From Pseudomonas kuykendallii (GTDB lineage: Bacteria; Pseudomonadota; Gammaproteobacteria; Pseudomonadales; Pseudomonadaceae): DNA of 64,000 nucleotides. The DNA lies in contig NZ_FNNU01000001.1 in the NCBI RefSeq assembly GCF_900106975.1, positions 866,260-930,259 of the forward strand, read 5' to 3'. A program made the translations under genes and the position numbers. Under the pieces are notes generated by a model. It was not told where the DNA came from. It saw nothing but the letters and a program-made list of their open reading frames with translations, and made no database searches. Below are positions 17,358 to 25,827 of this stretch, in pieces; position 1 is the stretch's first letter, and each line of letters starts with the position of its first letter.

Positions 17358-18937
17358 GTTCGTTCCCCGTCCGATCCTACGCCGCGCTGCGCCGCGCCCT
17401 GCTCGCCCGCCAGGAACTGGCCCTGCTCGATGTGCGCGAGGAAGATCCGTTCGCCCAGGCGCACCCGCTGTTCGCGGCCAATGTGCCGCTGTCCAGACTG
17501 GAGCTGGAGATCTTCCCCCGCGTGCCGCGGCGCGACACGCCAATCACCGTCTATGACGATGGCGAAGGCCTCGCCGAGATCGCCGCGAAACGCCTGCGCG
17601 ACCTCGGCTATAGCGACGTGGCACTGCTCGAGGGCGGCCTGGCCGGCTGGCGCGATGCCGGCGGCGAACTGTTCCGCGACGTCAACGTGCCGAGCAAGGC
17701 CTTCGGCGAGCTGGTGGAAAGCCGCCGCCATACGCCGTCGCTGGCCGCCGAAGAGGTCCAGGCGCTGCTCGATGCCCGGGCCGACGTGGTGGTGCTGGAC
17801 GCCCGCCGCTTCGACGAATACCAGACCATGAACATCCCCGGCTCCATCAGCGTGCCCGGCGCCGAGCTGGTGCTGCGCGTGCGCGAGCTGGCGCCGGACC
17901 CGGCGACGCGGGTGATCGTCAATTGCGCCGGGCGCACGCGCAGCATCATCGGCACCCAGTCGCTGGTGAACGCCGGGATTCCCAACCCGGTCGCCGCGCT
18001 GCGTAACGGCACCATCGGCTGGACCCTGGCCGGGCAGACCCTCGACAAGGGCCAGGCGCGGCGCATCGGCGAGGTGTCCGAGGCTACCCGCAGGGTCGCC
18101 GCCGGCTCGGCGCGCGGCGTGGCCGACAAGGCCGGCGTAGGCCGCGCCACGGCGCAGGACCTCGCCGCCTGGCAGGCCGAAGAACGGCGCACCACCTACC
18201 TGTTCGACGTGCGCACGGCGGAGGAATACCTCGCCGGCCACCTGCCCGGCGCACGGCCGGTGCCGGGCGGGCAACTGGTGCAGGAAACCGATCACTACGC
18301 CAGCGTGCGTGGCGCGCGTGTGCTGCTGGTGGACGACGACGGCGTGCGCGCCAACATGAGCGCCTCCTGGCTGGCGCAGATGGGCTGGGAGGTGCATGTG
18401 CTCGACGGCCTCGACGCGACGGCCTTCGGCGAGCGCGGCGAGTGGCCTACGCCGCGTCCGGCGGCGCCGCCGGCCAGCGAGATCGCCCCAGCGACGCTGC
18501 GGGACTGGCTGGCCGAAGGCGATACCCAGTTGCTCGACCTGACCAGCAGCGCCAACCACGTCGCCGGGCATGTGCCCGGTGCCTGGTGGGCCCTGCGTGC
18601 CGGCTTGCGCCAGGCGCTGGAGCAGCTGCCGCCGGCGTCGCGCTACGTGCTCACCTGCGCCAGCAGCCTGCTGGCGCGCTACGCGGTGGAGGAATTCGCC
18701 GCGGCCACCGGCAAGCCGGTGTTCCTGCTCGCCGGAGGCACCGCCGCCTGGCGCGCCGCCGGACTGCCGCTGGAAGTCGGCGACGCCCGCCTGGCCAGCT
18801 CGCGCATCGACCGCTACCGGCGCCCGTACGAAGGCACCGACAACCCGCGCGAGGCGATGCAGGGGTATCTGGACTGGGAGTTCGGCCTGGTGGAGCAGCT
18901 CGGTCGCGACGGCACCCACGGCTTCTTCGTCATCTAG
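17354..18937 (+). CDS. Four-domain rhodanese-homology sulfurtransferase
   Basis: This 527-residue cytosolic protein has four rhodanese-like domains. Domain 2 (about 130-240) has an active-site-type loop NCAGRTRS and domain 4 (about 385-480) has TCASSLLA, so both have a cysteine. Domain 1 (about 10-100, VYDDGEG) and domain 3 (about 270-370, LVDDDGVR) have Asp at that place and look inactive. It should move sulfane sulfur between a donor and an acceptor such as thiol or cyanide. Translational coupling to the thiol dioxygenase suggests it handles sulfur released in the same pathway. A strong terminator follows. Confidence 0.9.
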   Translation: MSSFPVRSYAALRRALLARQELALLDVREEDPFAQAHPLFAANVPLSRLELEIFPRVPRRDTPITVYDDGEGLAEIAAKRLRDLGYSDVALLEGGLAGWRDAGGELFRDVNVPSKAFGELVESRRHTPSLAAEEVQALLDARADVVVLDARRFDEYQTMNIPGSISVPGAELVLRVRELAPDPATRVIVNCAGRTRSIIGTQSLVNAGIPNPVAALRNGTIGWTLAGQTLDKGQARRIGEVSEATRRVAAGSARGVADKAGVGRATAQDLAAWQAEERRTTYLFDVRTAEEYLAGHLPGARPVPGGQLVQETDHYASVRGARVLLVDDDGVRANMSASWLAQMGWEVHVLDGLDATAFGERGEWPTPRPAAPPASEIAPATLRDWLAEGDTQLLDLTSSANHVAGHVPGAWWALRAGLRQALEQLPPASRYVLTCASSLLARYAVEEFAAATGKPVFLLAGGTAAWRAAGLPLEVGDARLASSRIDRYRRPYEGTDNPREAMQGYLDWEFGLVEQLGRDGTHGFFVI

Positions 18938-18959
18938 GGTGGCCGTCCGGCGAAAAGGA

Positions 18960-18983
18960 ACGGCGCCCTCGGGCGCCGTTTTT
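18960..18983 (+). terminator. Rho-independent terminator of the dioxygenase-rhodanese operon
   Basis: A stem ACGGCGCC / GGCGCCGT with a CTCG loop is followed by five T residues. It lies 22 bp after the rhodanese stop. Confidence 0.88.
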
Positions 18984-18999
18984 CATGGGAAAGGTTCGT

Positions 19000-19131
19000 T
19001 CAGGATTGCCGGTTCCGCGCCTTCGCCGACGCGGTGTCACTGCGCAGGATCAGCTGCGGCTCCGGCGAGCTGAATGCCTGCGCCGCCAGCTGGATTGCGC
19101 GCCACAGACGCGCTGGCCACGGGCGCTTCAT
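19000..19131 (-). CDS. 43-codon ORF translationally coupled to an SfnB-like gene
   Basis: The ATG at 19131 overlaps the TGA of the SfnB-like flavoprotein gene (ATGA), the same coupling used by most neighbouring gene pairs. The frame runs 43 codons to TGA at 19000-19002. The product begins MKRPWPARLWRAIQLAAQAF, basic then partly amphipathic, with a polar Ser/Arg-rich end; no known family is recognised. It has no separate ribosome site. It could be a real small protein of the operon, a remnant of a longer gene, or chance. Confidence 0.35.
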   Translation of the reverse strand: MKRPWPARLWRAIQLAAQAFSSPEPQLILRSDTASAKARNRQS

Positions 19132-20354
19132 GAGTAGATCGAGGGCACTGGAGGCACCCCGTCGAGCAGCCAGCGGCCGAGGTCGCGAACCTTGTAGTCC
19201 AGCGGGTCGTGCAGGCTGTGCACGCGCACGTTGCGCCAGAAGCGGTCGAAGCCGTAGCGCGAACTGGTGGCGCGGGCGCCCATGCTCTCGAAGATCTGCG
19301 CGGTGATGTCCAGCGCCGCGCGCGCCGAGACCACCTTGGCCTCCGCCGCGGCCAGGGCTACCTCGCCACGCTCGGCGGCGGTCAGCGCGGGTTTTTCCCA
19401 GGCCGTCTGCAAACGCTGCGCGGCCTCCTCGGCGAGCAGCAGGGCACTGCGATAGCGCAGCCAGAGGTCGCCGTAGCGCAGCTGGTTGTACGGATCGTCG
19501 CTGGCCTGCCCGACGCCGGAGGCCGGCCAGGGGCGCGCTTCCTCGCGGGTGTAGCGCAGCGCCGCGTCCAGCGCGGCCTGGGCGTTGCCGAGGTAGAGCT
19601 GGGTGAGGATCAGCTGCGACAGGCAGGTGCGCAGCGTGCCGCGCGGGCTGGCGCCGACCGGGCCGAGCAGCTCGCCGGCATCGACGAAGACGTTGTCGAA
19701 CTGCACCGTGCCGCTGTCGGTCTGGCGCTGGCCGAAGCCATCCCAGTCGTCGTTGATCGCCAGGCCCTCGCGTTGTGCCGGCAGCACCAGGAACACCCGC
19801 TCGTCGCGGCTGCCGGGACGCGGCGCGCTGATCACCAGGGCGTCCGAGCCGAGCGCGCCGGAGCAGAAGGATTTGCTGCCGTTGAGCTCGAAGTGTTCGT
19901 CGCGACGGTCGAGGCTCAGGCGGTTGTCGCGGCCGTTGGCGGCGTTGCCCCAGAACCAGCGCTCCTGCACGGTACGGCCCAGCCAGTGGCGTTGCTGGTC
20001 AGCGCTGCCGAACAGCAGGATGGTCGCGACCTGCAGGTGCTGGAAGGCGAACAGGTGGGCCAGCGAACTGTCCGCCGCGGCGAGGTAGCGCACCAGGCGA
20101 TAGAGGCTCGGCCAGTCCAGCCCCTGGCCGCCGAACGTTTGCGGCACGGCGAGGGAGAGCAGGCCGCTGTCGCGCAGCAATTGGCGTTCGGCCTGGGCGC
20201 TGCCGCCGCGGCGGTCGCGCTCCACGGCGCTGGCGGCCAGGCGTTGGGCGAGGCGTTCGACCTTGCCGCCGAAGCGGCCGAAGTCGTAGGGAAACAATCG
20301 CGGGTCGAGCAGCCCCTGGGGCTGGCCCTGGCTCAGCCGGGCTTCGGCGCTCAT
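19128..20354 (-). CDS. SfnB/DszC-like flavin-dependent oxidoreductase (acyl-CoA dehydrogenase fold)
   Basis: This 408-residue protein has the acyl-CoA dehydrogenase fold. Visible blocks are the N-terminal helical region (LLRDSGLLSLAVPQTFGGQG), the flavin/substrate middle domain (FWGNAANGRDNRLSL; ELNGSKSFCSGALGSDALVI) and the C-terminal bundle ending near GARATSSRYGFDRFWRNVR. It belongs with the sulfur-starvation flavoproteins (SfnB, DszC) rather than fatty-acid enzymes, judging by context. ATG 20354 overlaps the stop of the upstream binding-protein gene (ATGA) and replaces a longer spurious frame. Confidence 0.85.
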   Translation of the reverse strand: MSAEARLSQGQPQGLLDPRLFPYDFGRFGGKVERLAQRLAASAVERDRRGGSAQAERQLLRDSGLLSLAVPQTFGGQGLDWPSLYRLVRYLAAADSSLAHLFAFQHLQVATILLFGSADQQRHWLGRTVQERWFWGNAANGRDNRLSLDRRDEHFELNGSKSFCSGALGSDALVISAPRPGSRDERVFLVLPAQREGLAINDDWDGFGQRQTDSGTVQFDNVFVDAGELLGPVGASPRGTLRTCLSQLILTQLYLGNAQAALDAALRYTREEARPWPASGVGQASDDPYNQLRYGDLWLRYRSALLLAEEAAQRLQTAWEKPALTAAERGEVALAAAEAKVVSARAALDITAQIFESMGARATSSRYGFDRFWRNVRVHSLHDPLDYKVRDLGRWLLDGVPPVPSIYS

Positions 20355-21310
20355 GGCTTGGCGCCCGGCGTCCAGATCGACACGTCCAGCGCGTCGACCG
20401 GCTTGGGCAGCAGGCCGGCGGCGAAGAAGGCATCGGCGATCTTCTGCTGTTCCTTGAGGTTCTCCGGCTTCACCGCGCGCACCTGATAGCTGCGCCGGGC
20501 GTTGGCCTGCTCGACGATCTCGGGCTTCAGGTTGCCCCACAGCGGGCCAAGGGTTTTCGCGGCCTCGGCGGGATGCGCGCGCAACCAGTCACCGGTCTTC
20601 ACCAGCTCGGCGAACACCGCGTCGAGCACTTCGGGGTGCGCCTTGGCGAAGGCGTTGCTGGTCAGGTAGTAGCGCTGGTAGTCGGCCAGGCCTTTGCCGT
20701 CGGCCAGAGTGCGGGCGTCCAGCTGCACCTGGGCGCCGCTGAGGAAGGGCTCCCAGGTGACCCAGGCGTCGACGTTGCCGCTCTCGAACGCGGCGCGACC
20801 ATCGGCCGGCGTCAGGTAGGCCGGCTGGATGTCGCTGAATTTCAGCCCGGCCTTGGCCAGCGCGGCGATCAGCAGGTAGTGGCTGCCGGCGGCCTTGGTC
20901 ACGGCGACCTTCTTGCCCTTGAGATCGGCCAGCGAATGCAGCGGCGAATCCTTGCGCACCAGCACGGCCTGGGCGCCTGGCGACGGCGCTTCCTGGGCGA
21001 AGTAGGTGAGTTGCCCGCCGGCCGCTTGGGTGAACACCGGCACGGTGTCGGCGACGTCGGCGGAGAGGTCGACGTTGCCGACGTTGAGCGCTTCGAGCAG
21101 CGGCTGGCCGGAGGGGAATTCGTGCCAGCTGATGGTGATCTGCTGGCGGGCGAGGTCCTTCTCCAGCGCGCCGTTGATTTTCAGCAGGCTGATCAGGGTT
21201 GAGGATTTCTGGTAACCGATACGCAGGGTGGTTTCCGCTTGCGCGCCGGCGATCAGGCCGAAGCCGAGAGCGAGCACGAGGGGAAGACGAAGCAGTTTGG
21301 CGATGGCCAT
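20351..21310 (-). CDS. Aliphatic sulfonate-type ABC solute-binding protein
   Basis: This 319-residue protein has a Sec signal peptide (about residues 1-25, GLIAGAQA-ET). The mature part has LRIGYQKSSTLISLLK, LEALNVGNVDLSADVADTVP, DLKGKKVAVTKAAGSHYLL and ESGNVDAWVTWEPFLSGAQ, a close SsuA-type pattern. ATG 21310 (MAIAKLLRL) with an AGAGG site is preferred to the GTG at 21340. It is the first gene of a leftward operon with the SfnB-like gene, divergent from the porin operon that carries a permease and ATPase it could use. Confidence 0.9.
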   Translation of the reverse strand: MAIAKLLRLPLVLALGFGLIAGAQAETTLRIGYQKSSTLISLLKINGALEKDLARQQITISWHEFPSGQPLLEALNVGNVDLSADVADTVPVFTQAAGGQLTYFAQEAPSPGAQAVLVRKDSPLHSLADLKGKKVAVTKAAGSHYLLIAALAKAGLKFSDIQPAYLTPADGRAAFESGNVDAWVTWEPFLSGAQVQLDARTLADGKGLADYQRYYLTSNAFAKAHPEVLDAVFAELVKTGDWLRAHPAEAAKTLGPLWGNLKPEIVEQANARRSYQVRAVKPENLKEQQKIADAFFAAGLLPKPVDALDVSIWTPGAKP

Positions 21311-21659
21311 GGGGACCTCTGGAATGTGCCGGTCGCGCACGCAGAGGGGACCGGACGGAATCTGGAATTCGAGTGGGTCCGGTGGTCCGGTACAGCAAAG
21401 CTAAACGATCTAAAAAGCCCGATATAAATATTTTTTAAGAATTAGCTTAGACGTCTCATTTATTCCATAAGATTATTAAAAAGTTCTAAAAAAGTCTTTA
21501 TTGGAATCATAAAAGACTCCTTAAATTGCACCCCAGCTGCCGCTTCGTGCCTCTGCAAAGGCCGACCCAGGCGGCTCCCTTGCCAACGACGATGACCCGA
21601 CCATCTCGAGCCACCCGGCACAAGGAGCAACAGACACAGCAACCTGGAGCATTACGAGC
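21311..21659. promoter_or_regulatory. Divergent AT-rich control region between binding-protein and porin operons
   Basis: This 349-bp stretch has no convincing gene; a 60-codon leftward frame at 21460-21642 lacks a ribosome site and any recognisable product. Bases 21395-21530 are strongly AT-rich. TTTATTCCATAA at 21460-21471 and neighbouring A/T tracts resemble sites used by CysB-type sulfur regulators, but the match is by eye. Promoters for both directions must lie here; I cannot assign -10 and -35 boxes with confidence. Confidence 0.55.
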
Positions 21660-22991
21660 ATGAACACGTCATCCCTGGCGCTGGCCGTGGCGCTGGCGAC
21701 GGTCGCCCAGCAGGCGTCCGCCGATTTCATCAAGGACAGCAAGGCCAGCCTTGGCCTGCGCAATTTCTATTACGACCTGAACACCAAGAACACTGCGGAC
21801 AACCGGGCCGAGGCCAACGAGTGGGGGCAGGGCTTCATCTTCAACTACGCCTCGGGCTTCACCGAAGGCACCGTCGGCTTCGGTCTGGACGTGGTCGGCC
21901 TGCTCGGCGTGAAGCTGGATTCGGGCGGCAACAGCCAGAACGGCGACAGCCGCCGTCCCGGCCAGCTGTTCCCGCTGGAGAGCGACGGCAAGGCCGTGGA
22001 CGACTTCAGCAAGGCCGGGGTGACCGCCAAGCTGCGCCTCTCCAGGACCGAAGCGCGCATCGGCACCCTGCAGCCGAAACTGCCGGTGGTGAACTTCAAC
22101 GACGGTCGCCTGTTGCCGCAGCTGTTCGACGGTGGCCAGGTGACCTCGGCCGAAATCGACAACCTGACGCTGATCGCCGGCCAGCTGGAACACACCAAGA
22201 CCCGCGCCTCCTCCGACGACGTCGGCCTGCGCATCGCCGGTGCCGCCTCGGTCGGCGGCGTGCAGGCGGACTCCAACCAGTTCCGCTACGCCGGCGCCGA
22301 CTACAAGGTCTCCAAGGACCTGCTGCTGCAGTACTACTACGGCAACCTGGAAGACTTCTACAAACAGCACTTCCTCGGCCTGACCCACAGCTGGGCCATC
22401 GGACCGGGCGCGCTGAAGACCGACCTGCGCTACTTCCACAGCGATTCCGACGGCAAGAACGGCAGCGTCGCCGGGCGCGCCGAAGGCTATCGCGGCCAGG
22501 GCGAAATCACCGCCGCCAACACGGTGAGCGGCACCGAGGTGGACAACGACACCTGGAGCGCCTTCCTCACCTACACCCTGGGCGGCCATGCGCTGAGCGG
22601 CGGCTACCAGCAGGTCTCGGGCGACAGCGCCTTTCCGTTCCTCAACCAGGGTGACGGCTCCACCGCCTACCTGATCACCGACCGGCAGATCGGCAAGTTC
22701 CTCTCCGCCGGCGAGCGCACCTGGCTGGCGGAGTACAGCTACGACTTCGCCAAGCTCGGCGCGCCGGGGCTGAAGGCGTTTATCACCTACCTGTCGGGCG
22801 ACGACATCGACGCCGTGGGCGGCGATCGCCAGGAATGGGAGCGCGACTTCCGCCTCGACTACACCCTGCAGAGCGGCGCCCTCAAGGGCCTCGGCTTCTC
22901 CTGGCGCAACGCCTCGCTGCGCGGCAACACCACCGCCAACGACCAGGACGAAAACCGCTTCATCGTCAGCTACACCCTGACGCTGCTCTGA
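21660..22991 (+). CDS. OprD-family outer-membrane porin
   Basis: This 443-residue outer-membrane beta-barrel has a signal peptide at residues 1-21 (TVAQQASA-DFIKDSKASL). The mature start FIKDSKASLGLRNFYYDLN is a hallmark of OprD-family channels, and the protein ends in alternating hydrophobic residues (FIVSYTLTLL). OprD-type porins admit small specific solutes. Placed directly before a sulfonate-type binding protein, permease and ATPase, it probably provides the outer-membrane step for the same organosulfur substrate. The preceding GGAG is about 10 bases from the ATG. Confidence 0.92.
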   Translation: MNTSSLALAVALATVAQQASADFIKDSKASLGLRNFYYDLNTKNTADNRAEANEWGQGFIFNYASGFTEGTVGFGLDVVGLLGVKLDSGGNSQNGDSRRPGQLFPLESDGKAVDDFSKAGVTAKLRLSRTEARIGTLQPKLPVVNFNDGRLLPQLFDGGQVTSAEIDNLTLIAGQLEHTKTRASSDDVGLRIAGAASVGGVQADSNQFRYAGADYKVSKDLLLQYYYGNLEDFYKQHFLGLTHSWAIGPGALKTDLRYFHSDSDGKNGSVAGRAEGYRGQGEITAANTVSGTEVDNDTWSAFLTYTLGGHALSGGYQQVSGDSAFPFLNQGDGSTAYLITDRQIGKFLSAGERTWLAEYSYDFAKLGAPGLKAFITYLSGDDIDAVGGDRQEWERDFRLDYTLQSGALKGLGFSWRNASLRGNTTANDQDENRFIVSYTLTLL

Positions 22992-23045
22992 GCGAAACCC
23001 CGCGGGCGGCCCGCCGGCCGTCCGCACCTTGCCTGCAATGACCTG

Positions 23046-23062
23046 ACTCGCCCGCCAACGGG
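23046..23062 (+). promoter_or_regulatory. Leader hairpin, copy 1
   Basis: The sequence ACTCGCCCGCCAACGGG contains a stem CCCG / CGGG with a CCAA loop, 36 bases before the ATG of the binding-protein gene at 23099. The identical 17 bases occur before ssuA (27089-27105). It lies between the porin and binding-protein genes and may be a leader or processing element. Confidence 0.6.
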
Positions 23063-23098
23063 ATAGAAGGCACCACCCCTAAGATGAGGAGAAGACCC

Positions 23099-24070
23099 AT
23101 GGGTCTGCACACCTTGCGTCGGGGGCTGACTGCCGTTCTGGCAGCGCTCCTGTCCGTCGGCGCCCACGCCGAGAAACTCGACGAAGTCCGTCTCGACTAC
23201 GCCTTCTATTCGCCGGAAAGCCTGGTGGTCAAACACAACGGTTGGCTGGAGGACGCCTTCGGCAAACAGGGCACCCAGGTGCGCTGGGTGCTTTCGCGCG
23301 GCAGCAACAACTCCCTGGAATTCCTCAACAGCGGCGCCTCCAACTTCTCCCTTACCTCGAGCATTTCCGCGTTCGTCAGCCGCGCCAACGGCCAGCCGGT
23401 GAAGGCCGTCTACAGCTACCTGTGGTACGTGCCCAGCGCGCTGCTGGTGCAGAAGGACTCGCCGCTGAAGAGCATTGCCGATCTGAAGGGCAAGCAGGTC
23501 GCCGCGACCAAGGGCACCGATCCCTATTTCTTCCTCCTGCGCTCGTTGCAGGCCAATGGACTGAAACCCTCGGACATCAAGATCGTCCACCTGCAACACC
23601 CCGAAGGCCGCACCGCGCTGGAACAGGGCCGTGTCGACGCCTGGGCCGGTCTCGACCCGCACATGGCCGCCGCCGAACTGGCCGGCGCGCGCTTTCTCTA
23701 CCGCAACGACAGCTTTGGCCTCGGCGCCTTCCTCAACACCAGCGAGGCCTTCCTCACCGAGCATCCGGCCGCGGTCAGCCAGGTGATCGAGGCCTACGAG
23801 CGCGCCCGTCGCTGGATCGTCGCCAACCCGGAACAGGCGGCCACGCTGATCGCCGGCGAAACCCAGCTGCCGGTGGAGGTCATCCGCCTGCAACTCGGCC
23901 GCTACGACCTCAGCCGGCCACTGCCTGGCCAGGTGCATCTGGACGCGATCAAGCCGGTGATCCCGCTGCTGCAGGCCGACGGCATCCTGCGTCGCGGCGC
24001 CGATGTCGGCGGCGCGCTGAACAGCCTGATCGACGCGCGCCTGGCCGGGCCGCTGATCGAGGCCCGCTGA
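23099..24070 (+). CDS. Aliphatic sulfonate-type ABC solute-binding protein
   Basis: This 323-residue protein has a Sec signal peptide (about residues 1-24, LLSVGAHA-EK). The mature part shows YSPESLVVKHNGWLEDAF, SGASNFSLTSSISAFV, DLKGKQVAATKGTDPYFFLL and EQGRVDAWAGLDPHMAAAEL, the SsuA-superfamily pattern in a somewhat divergent form. ATG 23099 follows GAGGAG by 7 bases and is preferred to the ATG at 23084 that lies inside that site. It is second in the porin operon and is followed directly by the frameshifted permease and the ATPase. Confidence 0.88.
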   Translation: MGLHTLRRGLTAVLAALLSVGAHAEKLDEVRLDYAFYSPESLVVKHNGWLEDAFGKQGTQVRWVLSRGSNNSLEFLNSGASNFSLTSSISAFVSRANGQPVKAVYSYLWYVPSALLVQKDSPLKSIADLKGKQVAATKGTDPYFFLLRSLQANGLKPSDIKIVHLQHPEGRTALEQGRVDAWAGLDPHMAAAELAGARFLYRNDSFGLGAFLNTSEAFLTEHPAAVSQVIEAYERARRWIVANPEQAATLIAGETQLPVEVIRLQLGRYDLSRPLPGQVHLDAIKPVIPLLQADGILRRGADVGGALNSLIDARLAGPLIEAR

Positions 24071-24071
24071 G

Positions 24072-24919
24072 ATGCAGCGGGTGGGTATCGGCGACACGCC
24101 GCGGCTCGCCGAGCGGTCCGCGGCGCCGGCCTGGCGCGCCTTGCTGATCGGGCGCCTCGGTAGCCTGCGCGGGCTGCTGGTGCCGTCACTGCTGCTGGCA
24201 TTGCTGGAAACCGTGGTGCGCGTCGGCTGGATTCCGGCCTACCTGATGCCGGCGCCCAGCGAGCTGTTCGTCACCCTGCTGGAACTGGCCGAAGGGCCAC
24301 TCTGGCAGCACATCCTCGCCAGTACCCTGCGCGTATTGCTGGGCTTCGCCATCGGCGCCTCGCTGGCGCTGCTGCTTGGTTCGGCGGTCGGCATCAGCCG
24401 ACGCCTGGAGGCCTATCTCGACCCTACCTTCCAGGCGCTGCGCGCGGTGCCTGGGCTGGCCTGGGTGCCGCTGTTGCTGATCTGGCTGGGCATCGACGAA
24501 ACCTCAAGGTCACCCTGATCGCCATCGGCTCGTTCTTCCCGATGTACATGAACCTGGTGGCCGGCATCCGCAACGTCGACCGCAAGCTGGTCGAGCTCGG
24601 CGAGCTGTATCGGTTGCCGCGCCTGCAGCAGATCCGCCGGATCTTCGTGCCGGCCGCCCAACCGTACCTGTTCACCGGTCTGCGCAACGGCCTGTCGATG
24701 GCCTGGCTGTGCGTGGTGGCGGCGGAGCTGCTGGCCGCCACCGAGGGCATCGGCTATCTGCTCACCGATGGCCGCGAAACCTCGCGGCCGGACCTGGTGC
24801 TGGTGGCCATCGTCGTTCTCGCCCTGATGGGCAAGCTCAGCGACAGCCTGCTGAAGGCTCTGGAACACCGCGCGCTGCGCTGGCGCGACAATTTCGACGG
24901 CGAAGGAGGCGGCGCATGA
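24072..24919 (+). pseudogene. Sulfonate-type ABC permease interrupted by a one-base frameshift
   Basis: Two frames together encode an SsuC-like permease of about 282 residues. The first runs from ATG 24072 and reads WLGIDETSRSP then stops at 24518; the second resumes with the expected IAIGSFFPMYMNLVAGIRN in another frame and runs to the TGA at 24917-24919. Restoring one C after ACCTC at about 24505 gives WLGIDETSKVTLIAIG, the sequence expected for the family (ssuC in this window has [16 protein letters not shown]). Both flanking genes are intact, and the second half overlaps the ATPase start (ATGA). It may be a recent mutation or an assembly error. Confidence 0.9.
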
Positions 24920-25647
24920 GCGCACTGCTGGCCCTGCAACGCATCCACAAATCCTTCGCCGGCCTGCGCGTGCTGGACGACGTCAGCCTGAGCCTGGCGC
25001 CCGGCGAGATCGTCAGCCTGCTCGGCCCCAGCGGCTGCGGCAAGAGCACGTTGCTGCGCATCGCCGCCGGACTCGACCGCGACTTCCAGGGGCATCTCGA
25101 ACGCAACCCGCTGCTGGATTTCGGCACCGCCCGCGGCATCGGCGTGGTGTTCCAGGAGCCGCGCCTGCTGCCCTGGCTGAACGTGGCGCAGAACGTCGCG
25201 TTCGCCGATGGACGAGCCGGCGACGAGAAATGGGTGCGGCAGCTGCTGCGCGACGTCGGCCTGGAGGGGCGCGGCGAGGCGCTGCCCAAGCAGCTTTCCG
25301 GCGGCATGGCGCAGCGCGCGGCGATAGCCCGCGGGCTCTACGGGCGGCCGCAGTTGCTGCTGCTCGACGAACCCTTCAGTGCGGTGGATGCCTTCACCCG
25401 AATGCGCCTGCAGGACCTCGTCGCCGAGCTGGCGCAGCGCTACGAAGTGGCGATCCTGCTGGTCACCCATGACCTCGACGAAGCCTTCTACCTCAGCGAC
25501 CGGGTGCTGATCCTCGGCGGACAGCCGAGTCGCCTGACCCGCGAAATCGACGTGCCACTGGCGCGCCCGCGCGACCGCCGCTCTGGCGCACTGGCCAGCC
25601 TGCGTGGCCAGGCGCTGACCGAGCTGTACCAGTCGCACGCGCTCTGA
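24916..25647 (+). CDS. Sulfonate-type ABC transporter ATP-binding protein
   Basis: This 243-residue ABC ATPase has Walker A GPSGCGKST, Q-loop VVFQEPRLLPWLN, signature LSGGMAQRAA, Walker B LLLLDEPFSAVD and H-loop LLVTHDLDEA. The RLLPWLNV stretch is typical of SsuB. ATG 24916 overlaps the permease stop and follows AAGGAGG at 24903-24909. It is last in the porin operon, with a strong terminator 20 bp downstream. If the permease frameshift is real, this ATPase would depend on another permease. Confidence 0.92.
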   Translation: MSALLALQRIHKSFAGLRVLDDVSLSLAPGEIVSLLGPSGCGKSTLLRIAAGLDRDFQGHLERNPLLDFGTARGIGVVFQEPRLLPWLNVAQNVAFADGRAGDEKWVRQLLRDVGLEGRGEALPKQLSGGMAQRAAIARGLYGRPQLLLLDEPFSAVDAFTRMRLQDLVAELAQRYEVAILLVTHDLDEAFYLSDRVLILGGQPSRLTREIDVPLARPRDRRSGALASLRGQALTELYQSHAL

Positions 25648-25667
25648 TTGCCTCCTCGGGCAACTTT

Positions 25668-25693
25668 GCCGGGCCCAGTGCCCGGCTTTTTTT
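25668..25693 (+). terminator. Rho-independent terminator of the porin-ABC operon
   Basis: A stem GCCGGGC / GCCCGGC with a CCAGT loop is followed by seven T residues, 20 bp after the ATPase stop. Confidence 0.93.
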
Positions 25694-25827
25694 GCCGTGC
25701 GTTCGCATGCTGCCGTGAAGTGTTTTAATTCATTTATAGAATAAACAAATTAATATTTATTCTTTTTAATTTGTCTGCCGCCTGAGCATAGTGAGCCCAC
25801 GCAACGCTCACCTTCAGGAGAAACAGC
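25694..25827 (+). promoter_or_regulatory. AT-rich promoter region of lsfA-ssu with a wide inverted repeat
   Basis: An AT-rich block at 25725-25775 carries an inverted repeat GAATAAA (25739-25745) and TTTATTC (25756-25762) separated by 10 bp. TTTATTC also occurs in the control region at 21460. A sulfur-limitation activator such as CysB is the obvious candidate to bind here, but this is inference. AGGAG at 25816-25820 serves lsfA. Confidence 0.55.

Noticed and set aside
17222-18919. Leftward 565-residue frame opposite the rhodanese gene
   Set aside because: Antisense shadow; the rightward frame has four rhodanese domains and is coupled to the dioxygenase.
21460-21642. 60-codon leftward frame in the divergent control region
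   Set aside because: No ribosome site, no coupling to a neighbour and no recognisable product; it spans promoter-like AT-rich DNA.
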